Shown here piece by piece: positions 28,885-37,140 of a stretch of 42,157 nt of DNA (position 1 is its first letter; the number at the start of each line of letters is the position of its first letter). Origin of the DNA: Actinomyces ruminis (GTDB lineage: Bacteria > Actinomycetota > Actinomycetes > Actinomycetales > Actinomycetaceae); NCBI RefSeq assembly GCF_002154335.2, contig NZ_MTPX02000005.1:1-42157 (forward strand), in the 5' to 3' direction. The notes beneath the pieces are model-generated. The model did no database searches, had not been told where the DNA came from, and saw only the letters and a program-made list of their open reading frames with translations. Made by a program: the position numbers and the translations under genes.

Positions 28885-29889
28885 CTAGGCGGGGTGGGGC
28901 GGGGCGGTGGAGCCGTGATCGATGAGGCGGGGGGCGACCAGTTCCACACCGGACATGGTTTCGCCCTCCAGGGATTGCAGCAGCAGGCCGCCGGCTTTGC
29001 TACCAAGTGCCGGGCGATCCACCCCCACCTCGGTCACCAACTCTCCACTCTGGGTGCGGGCCACGGTCAGGCCGACCGACACGGCGGACAGATCCCCCGG
29101 CAGAGACAATCCGCGCGCCCAGGCCGCCGCGATCACCCCCTCGAGTGCATGGGGATTGTTGGAGACAACGGCGGTGCAGCCCTCAGGGAGCCCGGCGGCA
29201 TCTACCTCGCGAGCGCCGGCGATGACGTTGTCGGGACAGGAACGGAAAACGGCCTTCACCCCATGTCTGCGGGCCGCCGAGCGCACCGCCCGGCTCTGCG
29301 CCATATAGGCGTTTGAGCGATCGGCGTGCACGTCGCGCATGAGGAACAGGATGCGGCGGTGCCCCAAGTCAACCAGGTGGCGCACGCCCAGGTCGGCCAT
29401 CTGGTCGAAGTCTGCGTCTACTCCAGGAGCGCCGTCGGTGCGGTGGGAGGTGCCGATCAGCACGGTCGGCACACTTTCATTCAGCAGGTATTCCTCGCGC
29501 TCGTCATCGGGGGCGACGTCCATCAGCACGGCTGCGTCCAGGGCTCGGGATCGCACCAGCCCCTCCAGCGCGAGTCCGCTGGAGCGTCGTCCTACGGGCA
29601 CGAACACCTGAATGCCGAGCGGCTCCACGCTCTCGCGCAGACCCTCGACGTACTCCAGGTCGTTGGCGTCGATCCCGGAGCGCTGCATGCGGAACAGCAC
29701 TCCAACCGTGCGCACCGAACGGGCCGCCAGCAGGGACGCGTGACGATTGGGCCGGTACCCGAGCTCGTCAATTGCACGCTGCACGCGTTCCCGGGTGGCG
29801 CGGGTAGTGGAGCGCTGTCCCGTCAGCACATAGGTGACGGTTGACGGGGAGACCCCGGCGAGGCGCGCGACATCGGCACGGGTGGCCAT
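28885..29889 (-). CDS. LacI-family transcriptional regulator (locus D)
   Basis: A 334-residue repressor with helix-turn-helix ATRADVARLAGVSPSTVTYV, hinge VQRAIDELGYRPNRHASLLA and a sugar-binding sensor domain (VGVLFRMQRSG, RHLVDLGHRRILFL, VVSNNPHALEGVIAAAWARG). The ATG at 29889 follows GGAGGAGG. It is the last gene of locus D, 44 bases after the GH13 stop and on the same strand, so it is probably co-transcribed and controls the importer genes starting at 35142. No operator is certain; candidate palindromes lie at 35175-35192 and 35288-35300. Confidence 0.92.
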   Translation of the reverse strand: MATRADVARLAGVSPSTVTYVLTGQRSTTRATRERVQRAIDELGYRPNRHASLLAARSVRTVGVLFRMQRSGIDANDLEYVEGLRESVEPLGIQVFVPVGRRSSGLALEGLVRSRALDAAVLMDVAPDDEREEYLLNESVPTVLIGTSHRTDGAPGVDADFDQMADLGVRHLVDLGHRRILFLMRDVHADRSNAYMAQSRAVRSAARRHGVKAVFRSCPDNVIAGAREVDAAGLPEGCTAVVSNNPHALEGVIAAAWARGLSLPGDLSAVSVGLTVARTQSGELVTEVGVDRPALGSKAGGLLLQSLEGETMSGVELVAPRLIDHGSTAPPHPA

Positions 29890-29933
29890 GCCTCCTCCTT
29901 CCGGGGCAACCTGTTACCCCTCCCTGCGTCGCC

Positions 29934-31642
29934 TCATGCGGCCAGCCATAGCGTTGCATTCGCCGGAATGGTGACGGCATCCAGGTGCGCACCCATATGT
30001 CCATTCCAAGACTGCACCAGCACGGTACCCGTCAGGGGCAGCGTGGCCTCCTCGCTCCCCATATTGATAACGACGGTGACCTCGCCGTTGCGGAAGGCGA
30101 GCACCGTCTCGGGCATGCCCTCCAGCCATTCGACGCCGCCACGGCCCAGGCGCCACTCGCGTCGAGCGGCGATGGCGCGCCGGTACATGGACAAGGTGGA
30201 ATCGGGGTCCTTCTCCTGGATGGCGGGGGCATAGGTGCCCCAGCCTCCGGCTGCGGGAGCCAAGTCCGCCCGGTGCTGTTGAAGCCGCAAGTCGGTCCGT
30301 CGGCGGCCCAGGGCAATGGCACCCGGCATCCGTCGCGCCCACGCGTGCGCTTGCCGGTGCGCAACCAGGCCGGGTCCTGCCGGGCGGCATCATCCATGGT
30401 GGTGTGCTCGGGCAGGCCGAGCTCCTCCCCCTGGAACATGTACATGCCGCCGGGCAGCCCCAGGGCGAACAGGGTGGCGGCCCGGGCCTTGAACAGCCCC
30501 AGGGTGGCGTCCGGCTGCGGGTCTTCGGCGCCAATGCCATCGTCCGGTTCCATCCCCGGGGGAAAGCCGAAACGAGTGGCGTGACGCACGACATCGTGAT
30601 TCGACAGCACCCAGGTCGTGGGCGCACCGACGACCGCATTGGCGGCCATGGAGGTATCGATGACCCGCCGCAGGTGCGGCGCCCTCCAAGGGGACTTGAG
30701 GTAGTCGAAGTTGAAGGCCTGGCTCATCTCGTCCTCGCGGACGTACTTGGCCATCTGCTCGGGCGGGTCCACCCAGGCCTCGGCCACCAGCAGGATGTCG
30801 GGGCGGATGCCGCCCAGCACGCGCCGCCAGTCGCGGTAGATCTCATGCACGCCGGGCTGGTCGAACATGGGGCCATTGTCGGCGGTCTTGGGGCGGGAGC
30901 CTTCCTCATCGGCGGGGACGCCACGCCAGCGGTCGGCGCCCAGGGCGTCGTCGGGCAGGCCGGGGGCCTTGACCAGGCCGTGGGCGACGTCCACGCGGAA
31001 GCCGTCCACGCCGTGGCCAGCCCAAAAACGCAGGAACTCACGGAACATCTCGTGCACGTCGGGGTGGTCCCAGTTGAAGTCTGGTTGTTCGGCGGCGAAC
31101 AGGTGCAGGTACCACCAGTCGCGGTCCTCCTGCCGGCCGGTCAGGGGTTCGACCTGGGTCCACGCCGGGCCGCCGAACAGGCTGCCCCAGTTGTTGGGCG
31201 GTCCATCCGGGCTGTGACGGAAGATGTAGCGCTCGCGCTCCGGTGAGCCGGGACCCGCCTGAAGCGCCGCGCGGAACCAGGCGTGTTGGTCTGAGGAGTG
31301 GTTGGGGACCAGGTCGACGACCACCTTGATGCCGACGGCGCGGGCGGCGGCCACCATGGCGTCGAAGTCCGCCAGCGTGCCGTATTCGGGGGCGACGTCG
31401 AAGTAGTCGGCGACGTCATATCCGGCGTCGACCTGCGGGGAGGGATAGAAGGGCGAGAGCCAGATGGCGTCGATTCCCAGAGCGGCCAGGTGGTCCATGT
31501 GGGAGGTGATGCCGGGCAGGTCGCCCAGGCCGTCGCCGTCGGAGTCGGCGAAGGAGCGGGGATAGATCTGATAGATCACTGCGTCGCGCCACCAGGCGTC
31601 CTGGTCGTTGCGCACGGCGGCTATGGGAGCGAGCGAGGTCAT
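29934..31642 (-). CDS. GH13 alpha-glucosidase (locus D, one frame error)
   Basis: A 569-residue enzyme after correction, with a full GH13 barrel: VIYQIYPRSFADSDGDGLGD, VVVDLVPNHSSDQHAWF, GFRVD with nucleophile D218, LLVAEAW with acid/base E288 and SNHD with D350. The DVAHGLVK stretch resembles actinobacterial AglA-type alpha-glucosidases next to maltose importers. The frame breaks at 30269-30271 (CCC should be CCCC on the plus strand), which rejoins CGFNSTG to ADLAPAAGGWGTYAP and the normal C-terminal beta domain. There is no signal peptide. The ATG at 31642 has only a weak ribosome site. A strong hairpin separates it from the upstream permease, so it may also have its own promoter. The substrate is likely maltose- or trehalose-like, by inference. 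Confidence 0.92.
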
Positions 31643-31737
31643 GAGGTCTTCTGGTCCTGGAACGGGGCAAGCCCGGGAACTACGGCCCCGGGCACGGGTG
31701 AATGGTACATACACTAGAACAGAGCGAAAAACCGGGA

Positions 31738-31780
31738 ACGGTGGGTGGGTGCGCACGGCGACTGCGCACCCACCCACCGT
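31738..31780 (-). terminator. Strong hairpin after the locus D permeases
   Basis: Two perfect 18-base arms (31738-31755 and 31763-31780; the left begins ACGGTGGGTG) flank a seven-base loop. It starts five bases after the permease stop on the minus strand, and a T5 run follows about six bases after the hairpin. It is the most terminator-like structure in the window and probably divides locus D into importer and GH13-LacI parts. Confidence 0.8.
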
Positions 31781-31785
31781 CCACG

Positions 31786-32661
31786 TCACTGCTTGAGTCC
31801 GCCGGCAGCCAGGCCGGCAACAATGCGGCGCTGGAAGATCAGCACCATGATCACCAGCGGCAGTGTCATGATCACGCCTGCGGCCATCTGCGAGCCGAAC
31901 GGGGTGTTGAACTGGGACGCGCCGGTGAACTTCGACAGCAGCACGGTGGCCGGCTGCATGGCCGGGTTGTTGATCATGGTGACGGCCACCAGGAACTCGT
32001 TCCACGCGCCGATGAAGATGATGATGGCGGTGGTAAAGATGCCGGGCGCGGCGATCGGCAAAATGACCTTGCGGAACGCCTGCCCGGGGGTACAGCCGTC
32101 AACCATGGCGGACTGCTCCAACTCCTGCGGCATCTGCCGGAAGAAGCTGGTGAGGTTCCACACCGCCAGCGGCAGCGAGAACGACAGGTCCGGGATGATC
32201 ATGGCCTGGTAGGTGTTGATCCAGCCCCAGGCGGAGAAGTTCTTCAGCAGCGGCACAATGATGGCCACCAGCGGGAACATCGAGGTGGCCAGCACCACCA
32301 GCAGCAGCACCCCCTTGCCGCGGAAATCCAGGCGGGCCAATGCGTAGGAGGCGAAGGTGGCAATCGCCAGGGCGACGACGGTGACCACGATCGACACAAT
32401 GAGCGAGTTGACCAGCCCCTGGCCGAAGTTGTTCTTGGAGGAGAACACGGCCTGGTAGTTCTCGAATGACACGTGCCTGGGCCACCAGGTGTTCTCGAAG
32501 ATCTCGGTGTCCGGCCGCAGCGAGGACACCACCATCCAGTAGAACGGGGCGAGGCAGTAAATGACGATGAGCACAATACCGAGGGTCGAGAAGCCGCCGG
32601 CCCAGTCGATCTTCCTCCGGGGTCGTGCACTGACTGGTGTTGACGCAATTGCTGCGCTCAT
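31786..32661 (-). CDS. ABC sugar permease, MalG/SugB-like (locus D)
   Basis: A 291-residue CUT1 permease with about six membrane segments. Its EAA loop is ELEQSAMVDGCTPGQAFRKV (about residues 185-204), with the helix EAA altered to EQS, a change also seen in other MalG relatives. It overlaps the upstream permease by 4 bases. Its frame is intact, and a strong hairpin follows the stop. The resemblance to trehalose/maltose importers is from general pattern only. Confidence 0.92.
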   Translation of the reverse strand: MSAAIASTPVSARPRRKIDWAGGFSTLGIVLIVIYCLAPFYWMVVSSLRPDTEIFENTWWPRHVSFENYQAVFSSKNNFGQGLVNSLIVSIVVTVVALAIATFASYALARLDFRGKGVLLLVVLATSMFPLVAIIVPLLKNFSAWGWINTYQAMIIPDLSFSLPLAVWNLTSFFRQMPQELEQSAMVDGCTPGQAFRKVILPIAAPGIFTTAIIIFIGAWNEFLVAVTMINNPAMQPATVLLSKFTGASQFNTPFGSQMAAGVIMTLPLVIMVLIFQRRIVAGLAAGGLKQ

Positions 32662-33704
32662 GACGCGCTCCTCTCATCGGGCTCGGCGCCGCTCGCCCCT
32701 ACGGCGGCCGCGAAGGGGCTGCGTCGCGGCAGAAAGACGGCGGCGGGCAACTTGCGCCGCCGCCTGCCACCGGTGCGCGGGGCGGTGGCCCCCAGGTCGG
32801 CGTGGGTGATCCGGGTGAAGGCGAAGGCGAAGATGAACACGTACAGGAACAGGATGAGCGCGTACGCGGCCGCCGAGCCGTAGCGCAGGTTGGAGGCCTC
32901 GTCCTGGACGAGCATGGAGATCGTCTCGACCGACCCCTTGCGTGGACCGATGAGGATATAGGGCAGGTCGAACATGCGCAGCGCGTCCAGGGCGCGGAAC
33001 AGCACCGCGACAACCAGCGCCGGCTTGACCAGCGGCAGCGTGATCCGGGTGAACCGCTTCCAGGCGTTCGCGCCGTCGATCTTGGCGGCCTCATACACCT
33101 CGTCTGGAATGACCTGCAACCCGGCGAGCGTGAGCAGCCCGATGTAGGGGGCGGTCTTCCACACGTCGGCGATGATGATGGCCAGCTTGGCGGTGGCGTT
33201 GCCGGAGGCCCACATGATGTGCTGCCCCAGGATGGCGTTGGCCACGCCGTTCTGGTTGAAGATCCAGCCCCACAGGATGGCCGAGACGGCGGTGGGGATC
33301 GCCCATGGCACCAGGATGGCCGCGCGGACGAATCCGCGCCCGCGCATGGCCCGGTGCATGATCAGCGCCATTGCCACGCCGAGGATGGTCTCCAGCACGA
33401 CGGTGACCACGCCGAACAGCGTGGTGTTCCAGGCGGCGGTCCAGAAGCGGGCCCCGGCGTCGGTGAAGATGGCGGTGTAGTTGTCCAGCCCGATGAAGGG
33501 CTCGACATCGGAGACGAATCCGGTTTCGGGGTCGAGCCCGGCCTTGCCGTACAGGGACTGCCGCAATGACTGGAAGACGGGGAGGATGATGACGATCGTC
33601 AGGACGAGGATCGTCGGGGTGATCAGCAACCACGCCAGGCGCGCCTGCGCCCGGCTGGATTTGGACCGGCGGTTTACGTCCGGCATGTAGGTATTAGCGC
33701 TCAT
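32658..33704 (-). CDS. ABC sugar permease, MalF/SugA-like (locus D)
   Basis: A 348-residue CUT1 permease with six membrane segments and the EAA loop YEAAKIDGANAWKRFTRITL (about residues 207-226). It has an unusually long, basic C-terminal tail of about 50 residues (GGRRRRKLPAAVFLPRR) after the last membrane segment; this lies over the start of the next gene and may be partly disordered. The ATG at 33704 is 122 bases after the binding-protein stop, with a long hairpin between them. Confidence 0.92.
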   Translation of the reverse strand: MSANTYMPDVNRRSKSSRAQARLAWLLITPTILVLTIVIILPVFQSLRQSLYGKAGLDPETGFVSDVEPFIGLDNYTAIFTDAGARFWTAAWNTTLFGVVTVVLETILGVAMALIMHRAMRGRGFVRAAILVPWAIPTAVSAILWGWIFNQNGVANAILGQHIMWASGNATAKLAIIIADVWKTAPYIGLLTLAGLQVIPDEVYEAAKIDGANAWKRFTRITLPLVKPALVVAVLFRALDALRMFDLPYILIGPRKGSVETISMLVQDEASNLRYGSAAAYALILFLYVFIFAFAFTRITHADLGATAPRTGGRRRRKLPAAVFLPRRSPFAAAVGASGAEPDERSAS

Positions 33705-33733
33705 TGCCTGTGTCGTCCCTACTCTCTGAGCTC

Positions 33734-33790
33734 GCCGTGCGCAGCCGGTGGGGTGGGTGCTCCCCTCTCCCCCAACCGGTTGCGCACGGC
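33734..33790 (-). terminator. Intercistronic hairpin between locus D binding protein and permease
   Basis: GCCGTGCGCA (33734-33743) pairs with TGCGCACGGC (33781-33790); the stem continues through CCGGT/ACCGG after one wobble pair. It probably lets the binding protein be made in excess over the permeases. It lies in the 122-base gap, 37 bases after the binding-protein stop. Confidence 0.65.
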
Positions 33791-33826
33791 CACGGAACCC
33801 TGAGAAGCAGCAGTGTCGGCTGTTTC

Positions 33827-35142
33827 TCAGGACAGGGCCTTGAGCGCGGTCTCCAGGTTGCTGATGGCCTCCTCTGCCGTGACCTGCTGCTGCACCGCCG
33901 GGTAGAGGGCGTCCTGGATCGCGGCGGTCACGTCACCATAGGAAACGGCCTTCGGCCGCCCCTTGGCGGAGTCGAGGGACTCGCGCAGCGTGGCAGGTAG
34001 GGGAACTGCTCGAGCATCTCGGAGTCCTCGTACAGCGAGCCGAGGATGGGCGCGAGGGTCTGAGTCTCCAGCGCGTACTTCTCAGACTCTTGGCTGGTCC
34101 ACCACTGAACGAACTTCAACGCCGTCGCCTTGTTCTTCGAATACGCGGAGATACCGCAGTTGTGCCCGCCCAGGGTGGGCACGAAGTCCTTGCCGTCGAT
34201 GGTGGGCAGCGCTGCAACGCCGAATTTCTCCTCCCCGAGGGCGGCTACGTTGTTGGCGTACTGGTAGGGCCACTGGCGGTAGAAGAGCAGGTCTCCGGAC
34301 TCGAAGGCGTTGCGGCCGTCCTCCTCCTTCCATTCCAAAGCCTCGGTGGGGATGTAGCCGTCCTTGAAGCCGTCGATCAGAACCTGTAGGCCGGCGATGG
34401 CCTCCGGGGAGTTGATGGTGACGTTGCCTCGTCGTCGTAGAAGGAGCCACCCGCAGTGTTGATGAACTCGCTGGCGCAGCAGGTCAGGCCCTCGTACTTG
34501 GCAAACTGGCCACCGAATCCGCCGATGGTCTCATGCCCCGGCAGGGCGCGCACGGCGTCGATGGCGGACTTGACCTCGTCCCAGGTGGTGGGGACCTCGA
34601 CGCCGGCTTCCTCAAGGAAGTCCTTGCGGTAGAACATGATGGAGGAGTCAGTGACGAAGGGCATGGCGTACAGGGTGTCCCGGTACATTCCGGTCTCCCA
34701 CACCGACTCGATGATGTCGTCGCCCTTCAGCTCGTCCGCGGGCAGCGGGACAACCCACTGGTTGGCGGCGAACTCAGCCACCCACACGAGGTCGATCGAG
34801 ATCACGTCGTAGGCGTCGGACTGGGTCTGCGCGTTGTTGATGAGCGACTGCCGTTGCTGATCAGCCTCTGCCGAGAGCTCGATCAGCGTGACCGTCTCAT
34901 CGGGGTAGAGCTCGTTCCACTGATCAATGCGCTCTTGCACCTTGCCGTCCGAGTTGTCCTTGCCCTGTACCCAGGTGATCGGCCCGGTGCCGGTGAAGTC
35001 TGCTGCCGAGCGCCGACGGAGCAGAGCCGCCCGAGCCGCCCGAGCCGCTGCCGGAACAGGCGGCCGCAGCGGAGAGGGCCGCGACGACAGCGGACCCCTG
35101 AATGAAACGGCGCCTGGGAAGCCGAGGAGAATTGGATGCCAT
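33827..35142 (-). CDS. ABC sugar-binding lipoprotein (locus D, three frame errors)
   Basis: Corrected, a 438-residue CUT1 solute-binding protein. The N-terminus has a twin-arginine-like stretch (PRRRFIQGS), a hydrophobic core and a lipobox (AAAC), then a Ser/Gly linker. Three breaks occur. At about 35000-35010 in the linker one extra base (or two missing) must be allowed to reach SAADFTGTGPITWVQGKD. At 34427-34428 one base restores DDEGNVTINSPEAIAGLQVL. At 33992-33993 one base restores PYLPTLRESLDSAKGRP, ending ETALKALS at 33827. The central part is typical (PFVTDSSIMFYRKDFLEEAG). ATG 35142 has AAGGAGG upstream. It heads the locus D transcript. The resemblance to trehalose/maltose receptors is tentative. 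Confidence 0.9.
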
Positions 35143-35174
35143 GTGCTGTTCCTCCTTGAAACGCCACCTGCGGG

Positions 35175-35192
35175 CATGACGTCCGTGTCATG
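35175..35192. promoter_or_regulatory. Palindrome in the leader of locus D
   Basis: CATGAC and GTCATG are perfect arms around a six-base centre, 33 bases upstream of the binding-protein start. It could be the operator of the locus D LacI protein. It is isolated and short, so the call is tentative. Confidence 0.35.
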
Positions 35193-35464
35193 TGGGAACC
35201 CACTGTCGACGCGCGTGACTCGATGGCCTCGACAATGTTAGCCAGTTCTCATCGCGCGGCCAACCATCAGAAGCCGCCACAACCATTCGATACCCTATCG
35301 TTATCCAGCGTTCAGTCAGTCCATCCACGTCTGAAGGTGCACAACGCCTCGCCCCTACGCATTTCTCATACCCACCGCCTGTTTGCCAGAATTTGTTGCG
35401 CGGCACGCCCTTCCCGTTCCGGACCCCTCCCCACCTGGCGCGCCGCGAGGAGATATTCAGGGCA
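35193..35464. promoter_or_regulatory. Divergent promoter region between locus D and the efflux pump
   Basis: With the leader palindrome this makes a 322-base gene-free gap that must hold two divergent promoters. It is richer in A/T than its surroundings. A second palindrome (CGATA-CCC-TATCG, 35288-35300) is present. No clear -10/-35 pair stands out. No ORF with gene-like features was found. Confidence 0.4.
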
Positions 35465-37092
35465 ATGAGCAGTACCCCCGCACCCGGCGCATCGGCGAGC
35501 GAGCATGCAGACGCACAGGCGATCTCCAGCGCCGTCGAGGGCATGACCTTCCGCCCCGACCGGCGGTTCTGGGTCGTCTACATCTGCCTGATGATGGTCC
35601 AGTTCCTCACCGCGATGTACCACACGGTGGTCGCAACCGCACTTCCAACCGTGATCGGTGACCTCGGCGGCGTGGCGCACATGTCCTGGGCTATCACCGC
35701 CTACACACTCGGACAGACCCTGGCCATGCCGATCAACGGAAAGCTCGGCGACCTGGTGGGCCGCAAGCAGCTCTATCTGCTGGCCATCGCCCTATTCGTA
35801 GGAGGATCCGCACTGTGCGGTCTGACGAGCGACATGTTTGAGTTCACCGTTTTCCGCTTCGTTCAGGGATTGGGCGGCGGCGGCCTCATGATCTGCTCCC
35901 AGGCCATCACCGGGGACATCATCCCGCCGCGCGTGCGCGGCACCTACATGGCCCCCATGGGCGCAATGTTCGGCATCGCCGCCATCCTCGGCCCACTCCT
36001 GGGCGGCTGGCTCTCCGACTGGCTGGGGTGGCGCTGGATCTTCTGGTTCTTCCTGCCCTTCGGCCTGTTCGCTGGGTGGCCGTAGCCATCGCGCTGCGCA
36101 TGCCCCGACGCAGCTCCTCCTTCAGCATTGACTGGGCGGGGCTGGCACTGACCGGCGTCGGCGCCGCGGGAATCGTGCTCATCGCCACCTGGGGCGGAAG
36201 CACGTACGCCTGGAACAGCCCCGTGATTCTGGGGCTAATCGGCGTCACCCTGGCCTCATGGGCAGTGGTCGTCCCCGTCGAGCGGCGGGCGGCCGACCCG
36301 ATTCTGCCGCTGCAGGTACTCACAAACCACACCTTCATCATCGCCACCGTGGTCTCGGTGCTCATGGCCGCATGCATGTTCGGAATGAACGGCTACCTGC
36401 CCACCTACCTGCAGATGGTCCACGGCGTCTCCGCCACCATGTCCGGCCTGCTGTTGGTTCCCGGCAGCGTCGGCATGTTCACCGGCTCGCTCCTGTCGGG
36501 CATGCTGGTCACCCGCACCGGCCGCTACAAGCCCTTCCCGATCATCGGATCACTGCTGGCCGCATCCGGCATGGCCATGCTGGGGCTGCTTCCCGCCAAC
36601 ACTCACGTGGCCTGGACGGGCGTAGCGGTATTCATCCTCGAGATCGGCATCGGTCTGTTCCTGCAGCTGAGCGTCCTGGTCATTCAGAACGCCCTGCCGG
36701 CGTCCATGCTCGGCACCTCCACCTCCACCAACAACTTCTTCCGGGAGATCGGGGTATCGATCGGCAACACGATCGTAGGCGTGCTGTTCACCGGCCGACT
36801 GACCGCGTCCCTGCTCGCCCTGGGTTTCGACTCGCAGAAGGCCGCCTCTATCACTCCGGCCGTTGCCCGGAGCCTGAACGCGGCCACCGGTGCCGCCGTG
36901 ATCGACGCCTACCATCACGCACTCGCCCCCGTATTGCTCTCCCTGGCCCCGGTGCTGCTGCTTGCGGCGGCCATCGCCGTCCTGTTCAGGCCGATTCCGC
37001 TGTCGACCAAGACCGGCCTGGAACAGCTGGAGGAAGAGCTTGCCGAGGAGGGCACCGAACGCACCTATCGCGCCGAACACTCGGACAGTTAG
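35465..37092 (+). CDS. MFS efflux pump, DHA2 (EmrB/QacA) family (one frame error)
   Basis: A 542-residue transporter after correction, with about fourteen membrane segments, the length usual for the DHA2 group of drug/proton antiporters. Motif A after the second segment is visible (GKLGDLVGRKQLYLLAIALF), followed by VQGLGGGGLMICSQA and GPLLGGWLSDWLGWRWIFW. The frame breaks at 36072: one missing C turns LFAWVAVAIALRMPR into LFAGWP-stop. The start ATG 35465 has AGGAGA about 15 bases upstream, which is far; other starts in the same frame are less likely. It may export a toxic compound or a sugar-linked molecule. It ends 48 bases before the GH3 gene and may share its transcript. Confidence 0.9.
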
Positions 37093-37140
37093 GCTTTCTC
37101 CGACAACGCAGTCCGCCTGCCTTCACGGAGAGCAACCGCC

